Source: Chthonomonas sp. (GTDB lineage Bacteria > Armatimonadota > Fimbriimonadia > Fimbriimonadales > Fimbriimonadaceae). Taken from it: a stretch of DNA of 64,000 nucleotides. The notes beneath the pieces are model-generated. The model worked only from the letters and a program-made list of their open reading frames with translations, did not search any database and was not told the DNA's origin. The position numbers were made by a program, and so were the translations under genes. Below, one piece after another: positions 33,460 to 42,945 of this stretch (position 1 is its first letter; each line of letters starts with the position of its first letter). Location: NCBI GenBank assembly GCA_016788425.1, contig JAEURQ010000001.1, positions 124,001 through 188,000 of the forward strand, read 5' to 3'.

Positions 33460-34334
33460 GAGAATATTTTGGCCGCGCCGGGACCGATGCCGCTAAGCCC
33501 TTCGTAGGGCTCCGTGATGGAGCACGAACCAATGCCGCCAAGCAGCATGCGGAAGCTGAGGATATCCTCGATTTCCAGGTCCAGTTCGCCGATCATGATT
33601 CGATCCTCCGCGAACTCGAAGTGCATCGGATCTTGCTCGTCCAGAATCATGCCGACTTCAACCGTGGTGAGGTCGAAGTGCGCGGTGAAGGCGGCCGCCA
33701 AAAGGCAGTTGAGGAATCCGTGCATCATGCCTAGCGCGGGGTCCAGATGCCGCATCGGATGGTGCAATCCGGCGGTGAGTTTAAAGGGGAGTTCGAGATC
33801 GGAAGTGAGCTTGATGAACTCGGCGACACGCGTGACGGTGGGGAAGGCGTCGGGGGTGACTCCGCCGAGCCGCGCCTTCACGCCGACGATCTCGCTCTCA
33901 GCCAATTGCGAGACGCGATCGCTAAACTGGTCGTCCAGCGGGAACTCGACATAGACATCGCTGTCCAGTTGCGCAAGCGCTTTCATGGCAGATTTCGAGA
34001 TGCCTTCAGGTGCGCGAACCTCGTAGCAACTGATCTCGACATGATCCGCGAATTCAAAGGTCTCAATCGCCTGGAGGTCATCCTTCACGGTCGAGATATC
34101 GGTCCCAGTGACGGCGATGCTCCATGGCTCGTCCTCGGTTTGCTCGGCTAGAAATCGCCCTAGTTCGTTGAGGCGGCCGACCGGGCAAATGAACCGATCC
34201 ACGATCCAGCTTTCGGTTCCGGCGAGGTGGCCCAGGTAGAGCTCGCCGGCCTCGGCCATGCGCAGGCTGGCGGGCGGAAACAGACCGGCGTAGTCGAAAA
34301 CGCCTTCCAGAAGGGCTCGCGCAGCGGTGACCAT
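33456..34334 (-). CDS. conserved-looking protein of unknown function, partner of fumarylacetoacetase
   Basis: A 292-residue cytoplasmic protein with a striking N-terminus (D-Y-A-G-L-F-P-P-A). V-K-A-R-L-G-G-V-T, L-T-A-G-L-H-H-P and F-L-N-C-L-L-A-A-A-F follow in the order of a beta/alpha barrel-like protein. I recall unannotated proteins with this opening in other phyla but know of no function. It is first in a two-gene operon with FAH (ATGA overlap), so a role in aromatic degradation or its regulation is plausible. TAAACT ends six bases before its ATG. Confidence 0.75.
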   Translation of the reverse strand: MVTAARALLEGVFDYAGLFPPASLRMAEAGELYLGHLAGTESWIVDRFICPVGRLNELGRFLAEQTEDEPWSIAVTGTDISTVKDDLQAIETFEFADHVEISCYEVRAPEGISKSAMKALAQLDSDVYVEFPLDDQFSDRVSQLAESEIVGVKARLGGVTPDAFPTVTRVAEFIKLTSDLELPFKLTAGLHHPMRHLDPALGMMHGFLNCLLAAAFTAHFDLTTVEVGMILDEQDPMHFEFAEDRIMIGELDLEIEDILSFRMLLGGIGSCSITEPYEGLSGIGPGAAKIFS

Positions 34335-34340
34335 AAGGTG

Positions 34341-34346
34341 AGTTTA
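34341..34346 (-). promoter_or_regulatory. -10 element TAAACT for leaderless gene 34334
   Basis: TAAACT on the minus strand ends six bases before the ATG; it drives the unknown gene plus fahA. Confidence 0.68.
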
Positions 34347-34380
34347 GCAGTTCTGTTTTGGCGCGAACCCGCCCCGGCGG

Positions 34381-34386
34381 TACACT
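34381..34386 (+). promoter_or_regulatory. -10 element TACACT for mnmG
   Basis: TACACT ends ten bases before the mnmG ATG, predicting a leader of about three bases. No SD is present. Confidence 0.55.
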
Positions 34387-34396
34387 GGTTGGATAA

Positions 34397-36292
34397 ATGC
34401 AAGGGTTTGACGTGATCGTGGTCGGGGCTGGCCACGCGGGGATTGAGGCGGCGGCGGCTTCGGCGCGCATGGGCCTCAACACCCTGTGCGTCACGCTACG
34501 CGCCGATCGCATTGGCCACTTGCCCTGCAATTGCAGCGTCGGCGGACCGGCGAAGGGGCACCTCGCGCGCGAAGTTGATGCACTCGACGGCCTTATGGCG
34601 GTGGCGACCGACTACACGATGACCCACATTCGGCGAGTCGGCACCGGCAAGGGCCCGGCCGTCCAAACCGTGCGCGCGCACGTCTGTAAGACCGATTATC
34701 CGGCTTGGATGCAAGCGCACTTGGCGGAGATGCCCAACCTCACAATCCTGGAGGGGCAGGTGCTCACGGTGACTCATGCAAACGGTTGCGCAACCGGAGT
34801 CTTGGTCGTGACCGGTGACGCGACGGAGCCGCAATTGATTTCCACCCGAGCGGTCGTACTCACGACCGGCACGTTTCTCAACGGGCTCTGCCATCGGGGG
34901 ACCGAGCTGACCGTCGCGGCTCGCGAAGGCGATCAGGCCGTGCTCGGGCTGTCGGTGTTTCTCAGCAGCATTGGCGTCAACTTGCGCCGCTTTAAGACGG
35001 GCACCACGCCCCGCCTGAAGAAGAGCACCTTGGACCTGCACCTACTGGAAACCCAGGAGAGCGAGCCCGACGCGGCGCCGATGAGTTTTCTGCACCCGCA
35101 AGGTTATGCCAAGCGGGAGCTGCTGCCGTGCTGGCAAACCGCGACAAACACAGAAACGCATAACCTGCTGAAGGAGAACTTGCACAAAAGCGCAATGTTT
35201 TCCGGTCAAATTCAGGGCGTCGGACCGCGTTATTGCCCGAGCGTCGAGGACAAGGTGGTTCGGTTTGCCGAGAAGGATGCGCACCCGATTTTCTTGGAGC
35301 AGGAGGAGTGGGATTCCGAGAGCATCTACGTGCAAGGGTTCTCGACCTCGCTGCCGGAAGACGTGCAACTGGCGGCGATTCGCACGATTCGTGGCCTCGA
35401 AAACGCCGACTTCCTACGCGCCGGTTACGCTGTCGAATACGACATGGCCGACCCGATGCAGCTTCACCCGACGCTCGAATCCAAGCAGTTGCAAGGCTTG
35501 TTCTTGGCGGGGCAGATCAACGGGACTTCGGGTTATGAGGAAGCCGCCGCGCAGGGTCTGGTGGCTGGCATGAACGCCGCGCGACTTGCCCAGGATCGCG
35601 AGCAGATCATTTTCTCTCGCGCCGAGTCGTTTATCGGCGTCATGATTGACGATCTCGTCACCAAGGGCGTGGAAGACCCTTACCGAATGCTGACCGCGCG
35701 CGCCGAGCACCGTCTGTTGCTGCGGCACGACAACGCCGACCAACGCCTGACGCCAATTGCCCGCGAGGTGGGCGCGTGTAGCGACCAGCGATGGGCGCGC
35801 TTCCAGGCGAAGACCGAGGGCATGGCCGCCGCCAAGGCTTGGCTCACCGCAAACTCGGTTGGGCCTGATGCAAGCGCTTGCATGGAGTCTCTCGGAAGCA
35901 CCGCCATCAAGAATCGGACGAACCTTTTCGACCTCCTTCGTCGGCCTGAAATCACGTGGGAGACCTTGCCCAAGCTGCTCGATGTGCCGCGCTTTTCCGA
36001 TGAGGATCGCTTGAATCACGAGATTCAAGAGCAGCTGAAACTGGCCGCCATCTATCAGGGCTACGTCGAGATTCAGGAGCGCCAGGCCAAGGAAACTCGT
36101 CGGCTCGACGATGTGCTGATCCCGGCCGATTTCGACTACCAGGCGACCAAGGGCCTGAGCTACGAAAGCATCGAAAAGTGGTCGCGCTTGCGACCGCAAA
36201 CCGTTGGCCAGGCGTCGCGCATTAGCGGCGTGCGGCCGTCGGATGTGACGATCCTGATTGGCTGGCTACGCGCCCGCCGGGAAAGCGCTTAG
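34397..36292 (+). CDS. mnmG: tRNA uridine-5-carboxymethylaminomethyl modification enzyme MnmG (GidA)
   Basis: A 631-residue FAD protein of standard length. The FAD-binding [10 protein letters not shown] is near residue 11. [12 protein letters not shown] with the functional cysteines is near 45, T-G-T-F-L-N-G near 157, and [15 protein letters not shown] near 374. The C-terminal helical domain for MnmE contact ends L-I-G-W-L. With MnmE it installs the cmnm5 group at U34 of tRNAs such as the tRNA-Lys(TTT) and tRNA-Arg(TCT) encoded in this window. Confidence 0.96.
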   Translation: MQGFDVIVVGAGHAGIEAAAASARMGLNTLCVTLRADRIGHLPCNCSVGGPAKGHLAREVDALDGLMAVATDYTMTHIRRVGTGKGPAVQTVRAHVCKTDYPAWMQAHLAEMPNLTILEGQVLTVTHANGCATGVLVVTGDATEPQLISTRAVVLTTGTFLNGLCHRGTELTVAAREGDQAVLGLSVFLSSIGVNLRRFKTGTTPRLKKSTLDLHLLETQESEPDAAPMSFLHPQGYAKRELLPCWQTATNTETHNLLKENLHKSAMFSGQIQGVGPRYCPSVEDKVVRFAEKDAHPIFLEQEEWDSESIYVQGFSTSLPEDVQLAAIRTIRGLENADFLRAGYAVEYDMADPMQLHPTLESKQLQGLFLAGQINGTSGYEEAAAQGLVAGMNAARLAQDREQIIFSRAESFIGVMIDDLVTKGVEDPYRMLTARAEHRLLLRHDNADQRLTPIAREVGACSDQRWARFQAKTEGMAAAKAWLTANSVGPDASACMESLGSTAIKNRTNLFDLLRRPEITWETLPKLLDVPRFSDEDRLNHEIQEQLKLAAIYQGYVEIQERQAKETRRLDDVLIPADFDYQATKGLSYESIEKWSRLRPQTVGQASRISGVRPSDVTILIGWLRARRESA

Positions 36293-37326
36293 ACGATCTG
36301 CACGTCGCGGGCTCCGCGCTCGACTTCGCCGATCACGCTCGCCATCTCGCCCGCCTGCGCAATCCTTTGCACAACCGCGCTAGTCATCTCGTTTTTTACG
36401 ACGAGCACCATGCCAATGCCCATGTTAAAGGCGCGGTACATTTCGGGCCAGGCAATGTTGCCGCAGGTTTGAATGAGGTCAAAAATCGGGAGCGGAGTCC
36501 ACGTCCGCCGGTCGATTGTGATGCGGCATTCGTGGGGCAAAACCCGCGGAATATTGTCGTAGAGACCGCCGCCGGTGATGTGCGCAACCGCTTGCACGCC
36601 CATTTCCTCTTGCAGCAAGGGGTACACGGCGTTGAAGTAACACCGGTGCGGCCGCAGCAATTCGGTGCCGATGGTCGAGCCGATGCCCGGCACTTCGTCG
36701 CGGACACTGAGCCCCGCGACTTCCAGCAAGGAGCGCCGCGCCAGCGAGTAGCCGTTGGTGTGGAGCCCGGAGCTCGCGATGCCGATCACCTTGTCGCCCG
36801 GCTCCACCGTGAGCTTCGGGTAGATGTTCGTTCGCGAGGCAACCCCGACGATGCTGCCGACCAAATCAACTTCGCCGTCGTGGTAGACGCCCGGCATTTC
36901 GGCGGTTTCGCCGCCAATGAGCGCGCAGCCCACCGCTTGGCAAGCCTCCGCCGCGCCGCGAACAACATCGGCAAACACCGGCTCCTCCAGATGGCTGCAC
37001 CCGAAGTAGTCCATAAAGAACAGGGGCCGCGCGCCTTGGCAGAGAATGTCGTTGACGCAGTGGTTGACGATATCCGCGCCCAAGCCCGAATAGTCGCCCA
37101 CCATCGCGGCGACTTTGGTCTTCGTTCCGACGCCATCAATGGAGCTCACCAGGACCGGTTCGGGGATGTCAAAAGCGGCGTTGAACAGGCCGCCAAAGCC
37201 ACCCACGCCGGCCAAAACTTCGGGGCCATGGCTGGCCGTGATGGCGGGGAGAACCGAGCGAAGAGAGCGTTGCGCGGCCTCAATATCGACCCCCGCGACG
37301 GCGTAGCTCAGCGGTTCTTCAGACAT
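36289..37326 (-). CDS. purM: phosphoribosylformylglycinamidine cyclo-ligase
   Basis: A 345-residue PurM. It opens S-Y-A-V-A-G-V-D-I with the ATP-binding glycine-rich loop, [36 protein letters not shown] and H-I-T-G-G-G-L. It closes the imidazole ring to give AIR in purine synthesis. The ATG at 37326 is set by TATTGT seven bases upstream. Stops of mnmG and purM overlap by four bases. Confidence 0.96.
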   Translation of the reverse strand: MSEEPLSYAVAGVDIEAAQRSLRSVLPAITASHGPEVLAGVGGFGGLFNAAFDIPEPVLVSSIDGVGTKTKVAAMVGDYSGLGADIVNHCVNDILCQGARPLFFMDYFGCSHLEEPVFADVVRGAAEACQAVGCALIGGETAEMPGVYHDGEVDLVGSIVGVASRTNIYPKLTVEPGDKVIGIASSGLHTNGYSLARRSLLEVAGLSVRDEVPGIGSTIGTELLRPHRCYFNAVYPLLQEEMGVQAVAHITGGGLYDNIPRVLPHECRITIDRRTWTPLPIFDLIQTCGNIAWPEMYRAFNMGIGMVLVVKNEMTSAVVQRIAQAGEMASVIGEVERGARDVQIV

Positions 37327-37333
37327 AGCCAAG

Positions 37334-37339
37334 ACAATA
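37334..37339 (-). promoter_or_regulatory. -10 element TATTGT for leaderless purM
   Basis: TATTGT on the minus strand ends seven bases before the purM ATG. Confidence 0.6.
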
Positions 37340-37359
37340 CCCGGTCGCAAAAACCCGGG

Positions 37360-37365
37360 TAGAAT
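37360..37365 (+). promoter_or_regulatory. -10 element TAGAAT for tRNA-Lys
   Basis: TAGAAT lies ten bases before the mature tRNA 5' end. Confidence 0.55.
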
Positions 37366-37375
37366 CTGGCGGCTT

Positions 37376-37448
37376 GAGACGGTAGCTCAGTCGGTAGAGC
37401 AACGCCCTTTTAAGGCGTGGGTCCTGGGTTCGAGCCCCAGCCGTCTCA
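37376..37448 (+). tRNA. tRNA-Lys (TTT)
   Basis: Acceptor arms 37376-37382 and 37441-37447, anticodon stem 37402-37406/37414-37418, anticodon TTT at 37409-37411, T loop TTCGAGC, discriminator A. CCA is not encoded, unlike the other two tRNAs here. Its last three bases are also the stop codon of the converging HAD gene. Confidence 0.95.
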
Positions 37449-38066
37449 CTTTCCCATCCAATGATTGATGTGTTCGCGCATTTGCGCGGCCGTGTCCTGG
37501 TGCGGATCAATCAATTCCGCCGCCCAGCCGCGCTCGCGGGCCGCCATAACGTTTACCGACGTGTCGTCGAAAAAGAGGATTTGTGAAGGTTGCGCATTGG
37601 CATCTTGTTCGAATCTCGCGAAGATCGCTTGGTCCGGCTTTTCCAAGACAACCTCATGAGACAGCACCGGGACTTCGAGCAAAGCGATGTTCGGATACCG
37701 CTCCAAGCTATTCATCACTTGCCAGTGAGGCGCATTCGTGTTGCTCAGGCATCCCGTGCGGATGCCCGCTTCGTGAAGCTCGGTGACCAGGGCGAGGGTT
37801 CCCGGATAGGCGTCGCGCAGAATGCCGGCGTGAATGGCCATGGCTTCGGCTAAAGAACCCAATTGTAGGTCTCGTTGGAGCCCGGCGTAGTATTCGTCCA
37901 GCGAGATTCGACCGGCTTGAAATGGATCGAATGAAGATGCCTGAGCGAATGCCCAGCCGCGAAAGCTTTCGGCTAACGGCACGCCGGCTCGTTCGGCGGC
38001 GGCCCCCCAGGTTCGAGAAATCTGAATCATGACCCCGCCCAGGTCAAAGCAAACAATGCGCTCCAT
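37446..38066 (-). CDS. HAD-superfamily hydrolase
   Basis: A 206-residue HAD phosphatase-like protein. Motif I reads C-F-D-L-G-G-V-M, with the nucleophile Asp, but with Gly where many phosphatases have the second Asp; this is as in the YihX/epoxide-hydrolase-like N-domain group. Motif II is L-S-N-T-N, motif III Lys is in E-K-P-D, and motif IV F-F-D-D-T. The start at 38066 matches the family N-terminus; TATACC ends nine bases upstream. The substrate is unknown. Confidence 0.88.
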   Translation of the reverse strand: MERIVCFDLGGVMIQISRTWGAAAERAGVPLAESFRGWAFAQASSFDPFQAGRISLDEYYAGLQRDLQLGSLAEAMAIHAGILRDAYPGTLALVTELHEAGIRTGCLSNTNAPHWQVMNSLERYPNIALLEVPVLSHEVVLEKPDQAIFARFEQDANAQPSQILFFDDTSVNVMAARERGWAAELIDPHQDTAAQMREHINHWMGK

Positions 38067-38088
38067 GCTAAGCCCGGTATACCCGGCC

Positions 38089-38094
38089 CATAAT
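38089..38094 (+). promoter_or_regulatory. -10 element CATAAT for leaderless gene 38101
   Basis: CATAAT ends six bases before the ATG at 38101. Confidence 0.6.
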
Positions 38095-38100
38095 AACGGC

Positions 38101-38802
38101 ATGAATAAGCTGTTTCCCAATGCCACCGCCGCGCTGGAGGGGCTGGTTTTCGACGGCATGACCGTCATGAGCGGCGGCTTCGGCCTCTGCGGAATCTCGG
38201 AGCACCTGATCGTCGCGTTGCGCGACACGGGCGTCAAGGACATCACTGTCATCTCCAACAACTGCGGCGTGGATGACTTCGGGATGGGCTTGCTTTTGCA
38301 AACCCGCCAGATTCGCAAGATGATCTCAAGCTATGTCGGCGAGAATGCCGAGTTTGAGCGGCAATTCCTGAGCGGCGAACTCGAACTTGAGTTCAATCCG
38401 CAGGGCACATTGGCCGAGCGGATCCGCGCCGGGGGCGCGGGCATTCCCGCGTTCTTCACCAAAACCGGTTATGGCACCGTGGTTGCCGATGGCAAGGAAA
38501 CGCGCCAGTTTGATGGTGAATGGTACGTCATGGAAAGCGGTTTGCGCGCCGATCTCAGCCTCGTGAAGGCGTGGAAGGCCGACCGCTCGGGGAACCTGGT
38601 GTTCCGCAAGACCGCGCGCAACTTTAACCCGATGATGGCGACGGCAGGCAAGGTTTGCGTGGCCGAAGTGGAGGAATTGGTCGAGGTCGGCGAGCTCGAT
38701 TCGGACCACATTCACACGCCGGGTATCTACGTCGATCGCCTGATCGTAGGCACCAACTACGAAAAGCGAATCGAGCGCCTGACCACCCGCGAACGCGCCT
38801 AA
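38101..38802 (+). CDS. scoA: 3-oxoacid CoA-transferase subunit A
   Basis: A 233-residue family I CoA-transferase alpha subunit. It shows [18 protein letters not shown], the [15 protein letters not shown] block and F-x-T-K-T-G-Y-G-T. It normally pairs with a beta subunit carrying the catalytic Glu (E-x-G) to move CoA between succinyl-CoA and acetoacetate. That beta gene is not next to it: the following gene is maf on the other strand. The enzyme would suit use of acetoacetate released by the fumarylacetoacetase. Confidence 0.92.
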   Translation: MNKLFPNATAALEGLVFDGMTVMSGGFGLCGISEHLIVALRDTGVKDITVISNNCGVDDFGMGLLLQTRQIRKMISSYVGENAEFERQFLSGELELEFNPQGTLAERIRAGGAGIPAFFTKTGYGTVVADGKETRQFDGEWYVMESGLRADLSLVKAWKADRSGNLVFRKTARNFNPMMATAGKVCVAEVEELVEVGELDSDHIHTPGIYVDRLIVGTNYEKRIERLTTRERA

Positions 38803-39374
38803 CGCACGTCGCGCAGGGCGTCCTGCAGCAGCTCGATCGGCAGGCCGATCACGTTCGATTCGGAGCCGCGGATTTCGGTGACGAACTTGCGCGCACCGCC
38901 CTGAATCGCGTAGCCGCCCGCCTTATCGAGCGGTTCGCCGGTGGCCACGTAGCTCTCAATTTCCGTGGCGGTTAGTTCGCGAAACGTGACTTCGGTCGTA
39001 TCCTGAATCGCCTGAAATCCCTTGGGCCAACGCAGGACCAGCGCGGTCGTGACGCGGTGGGTCCGACCCGAAAGCAAGCTCAGCATACGCGCCGCGTCGG
39101 CGGCGTCAGTCGGTTTGGCCAGGGATTCGCCGTCGAGTTCCACCACGGTGTCGCCCGCGATCACCAGGCTGTCGTCGTGCGCGTCGAACACGGCAAACGC
39201 CTTGTCCCGAGCCAGCCGTGCGGCGGTCGCGGCCGGTGCCTCATCCGCCAACTGCGTTTCGTCCACTTCGGGCGAAACCACGGTGAATTCCACGCCCAGC
39301 GAAGCGAGCAACTCGCGGCGTCGCGGCGATCCGCTTGCGAGGATGACGGGCCATTTCAGGTTCGGGGGGCGCAC
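38799..39374 (-). CDS. maf: Maf-like nucleotide pyrophosphatase
   Basis: A 191-residue Maf protein. [13 protein letters not shown] near the N-terminus, then D-E-T in the family loop, A-G-D-T-V-V near 93 and the lysine in [11 protein letters not shown]. Maf enzymes hydrolyse non-canonical or modified NTPs such as dTTP/UTP or m7GTP; the subtype is not decided. The GTG at 39374 is supported by CATACT six bases upstream. Confidence 0.92.
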   Translation of the reverse strand: MRPPNLKWPVILASGSPRRRELLASLGVEFTVVSPEVDETQLADEAPAATAARLARDKAFAVFDAHDDSLVIAGDTVVELDGESLAKPTDAADAARMLSLLSGRTHRVTTALVLRWPKGFQAIQDTTEVTFRELTATEIESYVATGEPLDKAGGYAIQGGARKFVTEIRGSESNVIGLPIELLQDALRDVR

Positions 39375-39380
39375 CCCGAA

Positions 39381-39386
39381 AGTATG
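39381..39386 (-). promoter_or_regulatory. -10 element CATACT for leaderless GTG maf
   Basis: CATACT on the minus strand ends six bases before the GTG at 39374. Confidence 0.6.
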
Positions 39387-39411
39387 GCCGGGGCGACTCT
39401 CGGAAAAGTGT

Positions 39412-39417
39412 CACAAT
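39412..39417 (+). promoter_or_regulatory. -10 element CACAAT for leaderless gene 39424
   Basis: CACAAT ends six bases before the ATG at 39424. Confidence 0.5.
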
Positions 39418-39423
39418 TTCACC

Positions 39424-40530
39424 ATGCGAGTTCCTTTCCTTGACCTACCCGCCCAATATTCGGAAATCCAATCCGAAGGCGAGCCGGAGATTCTTGAGAT
39501 TTTGCGCACGGCCGCCTACGTCGTGGGCAAGCACAACAAGGGTCTGGAAGAGGAAATTGCGGCCTCGCACCACGCCAAGCACGGCATCGCGGTGAACTCG
39601 GGAACCGACGCTCTGCGGATTCTGCTTCAAGCGGCGGGCGTGGGCCCCGGCGACGAGGTCATCACGAGCGCATTTAGCTTCGTAGCGACGATCGAAACTA
39701 TCATCCAAGTCGGCGCGCGACCGGTGTTTGTGGACATCGATGAGAAGAGCTTCGCCATCACTCGCGAGACCATCGAGCCGGCGATTACCGAGCGGACCAA
39801 GGCGGTTATGCCCGTCCACCTGTTCGGCCAACTTTGCGATATTGCTCCGATCGCGGCTCTTTGCGAGGAGCGCGGATTGGTGCTGGTGGAAGACGCCGCC
39901 CAAGCCATGGAAAGCCACCACAACGGCCGCTATGCGGGTTGCTGGGGCGTCGGCGGAGGGCTCAGTTTTTACGTCACCAAGAACCTCGGCGCGGCTGGCG
40001 ATGGCGGTCTGATCCTCACCGATTCCGACGCGATCAACGAGGGTTGCCGCTCGCTGCGCATCCACGGCATGGGCAAGGAGCGCTACTACTACGACGCCAT
40101 TGGCTACACCAGCCGCATGGCCGAGTTGCAAGCGTGCGTGTTGCGACACAAGCTTAAGCGCCTTCCGCACTGGACGGCCCGCCGCCAAGAGCTCGCCAAG
40201 ATCTACGATGTAGACCTAGCGCACACCGACGTGGTCAAGCCTACGATTCTGCCCGGCAACAACCACTGCTACCACCAGTACACGATTCTCAGCGACCGCC
40301 GCGACGCGTTGCAAGCGTTCCTCAAGGAGCAGGAAATCGACTCGATGATTTACTACCCGGTGCCGCTGCACTACCACGAGCCGTACAAATACCTGGGCTT
40401 TGGCAAGGGCGATCTGTCCGAGACGGAGCGCATTTCGCTGCAATGCCTCAGCTTGCCGATCCATCCGCACCTCACCAACAAGCAGGTGGAGTGGGTCACG
40501 CACTGCATCCGCGAGTTCTACGCGAGCTAA
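39424..40530 (+). CDS. DegT/DnrJ/EryC1-family PLP aminotransferase
   Basis: A 368-residue sugar aminotransferase-type protein. It opens V-P-F-L-D-L, has N-S-G-T-D-A-L near residue 58, F-V-D-I-D near 103, V-E-D-A-A-Q-A near 158, and the PLP lysine in Y-V-T-K-N-L-G-A-A-G-D-G-G near 186. The C-terminal S-M-I-Y-Y-P-V-P-L-H is typical. It transaminates keto-sugar nucleotides for surface polysaccharide or glycoconjugate synthesis. No other nucleotide-sugar genes are adjacent. The longer upstream open frame is antisense of maf. Confidence 0.92.
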   Translation: MRVPFLDLPAQYSEIQSEGEPEILEILRTAAYVVGKHNKGLEEEIAASHHAKHGIAVNSGTDALRILLQAAGVGPGDEVITSAFSFVATIETIIQVGARPVFVDIDEKSFAITRETIEPAITERTKAVMPVHLFGQLCDIAPIAALCEERGLVLVEDAAQAMESHHNGRYAGCWGVGGGLSFYVTKNLGAAGDGGLILTDSDAINEGCRSLRIHGMGKERYYYDAIGYTSRMAELQACVLRHKLKRLPHWTARRQELAKIYDVDLAHTDVVKPTILPGNNHCYHQYTILSDRRDALQAFLKEQEIDSMIYYPVPLHYHEPYKYLGFGKGDLSETERISLQCLSLPIHPHLTNKQVEWVTHCIREFYAS

Positions 40531-41399
40531 GCGCTAAAGAAGTCTTCCAGCACTTCGTCCACCGACGTGGCGGAGTGCGGGATCAGTTCCAAGGTGGGGT
40601 AGCCCCCGGCGGGGACGTCGGCGTCCTGCACCACCATGAAGGTGTGGTTGTGCCCCTTGGGGCGGTCGCCAACCGACAGAGGCAGCGAGCGGAAAAACTT
40701 CAGGCAACACCACTCGAGGGTTTCGCGGGCGCGCTCGCGATTCTCTTCCGAATACCCCGCGATGCTCATTTCCGGGAGCCCGAACTTCGACATGCCCTTG
40801 GTCATGAGCTTGCCGTTACGCTCGTGAAAAGACAAGAGTTCCGAGGGGTAGAGGTCCTCGCTCACGCGGGCATCCGGGCCCATGCTGTAGCGTTGGGCCA
40901 GCGGGTCGCAGACGATGCCGCCGGTGAGTTCGGCCAGGCGCGCGGCGAGTCCATACACCTGCCGAATGGCCGGGCGAACCATCGCGTCGTGTGACTTGAA
41001 TTTGAATTGAGCAATCAGCCAGGTGGCGCGCATCACTTCGCGCACTTCCGGCGAGAGCAAGTGCCCGGCTTCGCGCGTGTCGGCTGCCACGCGCGGGTCG
41101 AAACCGGTGCTCTGGCCCAAATTGGTGATCGCCATGTGAAGCATGGACTTTTTGTCGGGGCTCACGATGCCGTAGCTGCCGACGTGCATCGGCTGGGTCA
41201 GAGAAGTCTTCACCGCGCCATGCTCGAGCGGCACAATCAGGCCGACTTCCGCGCCATCGGCGCCTTCGGGATTGGCCAGTTGGTGCGGCGTGGGCAGAGC
41301 CGTGGTTGGAATGAACGTCATCAGATAGAAGCCGCTGCTGATGCCAAACCCGGGCGTCGCCGGCTTGCTAAAGCGGAACATCTGACGGAGCTTGTTCAT
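40527..41399 (-). CDS. protein of unknown function in the HTTM operon
   Basis: A 290-residue soluble-looking protein without signal peptide. It has an alpha/beta composition with segments such as G-I-V-C-D-P-L-A-Q-R and a C-terminal acidic tail. I do not recognise the family. It overlaps the 3' end of the HTTM gene by 32 bases (an internal Met at 41381 is an alternative start), so it is the third gene of that operon. It converges with the aminotransferase gene with a four-base overlap. Confidence 0.7.
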   Translation of the reverse strand: MNKLRQMFRFSKPATPGFGISSGFYLMTFIPTTALPTPHQLANPEGADGAEVGLIVPLEHGAVKTSLTQPMHVGSYGIVSPDKKSMLHMAITNLGQSTGFDPRVAADTREAGHLLSPEVREVMRATWLIAQFKFKSHDAMVRPAIRQVYGLAARLAELTGGIVCDPLAQRYSMGPDARVSEDLYPSELLSFHERNGKLMTKGMSKFGLPEMSIAGYSEENRERARETLEWCCLKFFRSLPLSVGDRPKGHNHTFMVVQDADVPAGGYPTLELIPHSATSVDEVLEDFFSA

Positions 41400-42297
41400 T
41401 TCCTCGATTCCAACGCTTTCGAATTCTCATCAGGGTCTGACTCCACTCCTCCCCCGAATAATAAAGAACGTAGCAAGAGCAGATGGTGAACGCAAAAAGC
41501 GGAATATTAAATCTCCATTCAATACTACCGTGCAGTAACAGACCACCGAGCACGACGTATCGGCGCGCTGGTTTCCAAAAAACGAGCGTCCCCAGGGCGA
41601 CCTCCAACAGCATGGTCCCGTAGCTCGTGATGGTCAGCCAGGGCTGCGTGTCGAGGAAGGCGGGAACGGGGAAGCGCTGGAATTCGGTGAGCTGCGGCGG
41701 GTACCAGGTGGCGGTGCCGTTCTTCCAGCTTTCGCCGTTCCACTTTTGCACGACCGAGGTGACATACACCACAGCCAGTTGCAAGGCCATCATTCGCTGC
41801 GGCCAAAGGCTGACCGACCCAATCGGCTCCTCACCTCGGCGGCGACGCAGGAAGGCGTCCACGGAAAGCGCGGCTCCGGCCGGGGCAAGCGCCATGAGGA
41901 TCGTCATGTTGCGCAGCAGCGTGTCGCCGCCGTGCAGCAGGACTGGATTCCGCACATGGAACGCGATGGTCAGCAACGCCAGAAGCACCGAACTAACCCG
42001 CGTGAACAGCCCAATCATCACGCAAACCGCGCTGAGGATCATGACCACGTAAAGCAGCCGGGTCACGTTGTCGGGCGTGCTCATGAGCGGGTTGAATCGC
42101 CATACATCGCCGTTGAATCGGGCGGCAAGGTCCTTGGTCACCAAGCCCTTTTCGGTGAAAAATTGCTCAAAGTGCTGGCCGATGATCGCCCAGTTAGCGA
42201 GGTGCGCAACGCCAAGCAAGATCCGGTACACGCCCATCGCCAAGGGCGATCCCCAGCCGAAGAGACCTTCGTCCAGCTTGGCCAGAATTGCCTTCAT
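41368..42297 (-). CDS. HTTM-domain (vitamin K-dependent carboxylase-like) membrane protein
   Basis: A 309-residue multi-pass protein with about six to seven helices. It has the HTTM pattern: R-I-L-L-G near residue 25, a W-R-F-N-P loop, then L-H-G-G-D-T-L-L-R-N and V-V-Y-V-T-S-V-V-Q-K. The domain is shared with gamma-glutamyl carboxylases, but bacterial members are mostly of unknown function. The start at 42297 overlaps the stop of the upstream gene by four bases, typical of HTTM genes paired with a small membrane protein. Confidence 0.87.
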   Translation of the reverse strand: MKAILAKLDEGLFGWGSPLAMGVYRILLGVAHLANWAIIGQHFEQFFTEKGLVTKDLAARFNGDVWRFNPLMSTPDNVTRLLYVVMILSAVCVMIGLFTRVSSVLLALLTIAFHVRNPVLLHGGDTLLRNMTILMALAPAGAALSVDAFLRRRRGEEPIGSVSLWPQRMMALQLAVVYVTSVVQKWNGESWKNGTATWYPPQLTEFQRFPVPAFLDTQPWLTITSYGTMLLEVALGTLVFWKPARRYVVLGGLLLHGSIEWRFNIPLFAFTICSCYVLYYSGEEWSQTLMRIRKRWNRGNEQAPSDVPL

Positions 42298-42920
42298 CGG
42301 TACTCCATGCCCAGTACGTCCTTGGGGTTCACCACGTGGTGGTAGAACTCGATCTCGCGCATTGGAGGCTTCGGGCGACCGTAGGCCACGTTGCTCGTGA
42401 CGAGGATGAGTCGGACCCGTGAGGGCATCACGCGACGGCGTTCGTAAGACTCGTACGCCAGTCGCTTGGCGAGGCCAGGCCATAGGTAAAACGCGCTTTC
42501 CGGAATCAAGCGCTCGACGTACTTGCGGAATCGCTCGTGAAGAAACTTGTCGATCTGCCCCATGGCGTAGATGCGGTAGAAATTCCGCCGCTCAGAGGAG
42601 CCGTCGGTGTAGATGACCTCGTACTCCATGTGGCAATCCATGTTCGAGGGGTTGGGCGCAAACATGTCCCAGTACTGCCAAAAGCCGGTCGAGATGATGT
42701 AGTAGGAAAGCGGACCGGCGCGGATGACGCGGTCATTCCACAGGTACATCTGCTCTTGCAGATTAGGCTGCGGCGCGCGCTGCCGTTCGGCCGCGGTGGC
42801 AAGGGGGTCGTTGTGAATTCGCAGAGGCGGCGGCGCTTTCGGGATGCTCCAAAGCGTGATGAGCACGGCGTGAAACACGAACCACACCTTGATGGGCCAT
42901 CGAACCGATTTGCCTTGCAT
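42294..42920 (-). CDS. HTTM-partner membrane-associated protein
   Basis: A 208-residue protein with one N-terminal transmembrane helix (about 10-27) and a conserved-looking body: W-Q-Y-W-D-M-F-A-P-N-P, then E-Y-E-V-I-Y-T-D-G-S and a basic helical C-terminus. Proteins with a W-x-M-F-A-P motif are commonly found next to HTTM proteins. First gene of the operon; CATACT lies 12 bases upstream and GAGGA directly abuts the ATG. Confidence 0.8.
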   Translation of the reverse strand: MQGKSVRWPIKVWFVFHAVLITLWSIPKAPPPLRIHNDPLATAAERQRAPQPNLQEQMYLWNDRVIRAGPLSYYIISTGFWQYWDMFAPNPSNMDCHMEYEVIYTDGSSERRNFYRIYAMGQIDKFLHERFRKYVERLIPESAFYLWPGLAKRLAYESYERRRVMPSRVRLILVTSNVAYGRPKPPMREIEFYHHVVNPKDVLGMEYR

Positions 42921-42932
42921 TCCTCAAAACCT

Positions 42933-42938
42933 AGTATG
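42933..42938 (-). promoter_or_regulatory. -10 element CATACT for the HTTM operon
   Basis: CATACT on the minus strand, 12 bases before the ATG at 42920. Confidence 0.5.
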
Positions 42939-42945
42939 GCGAAAT

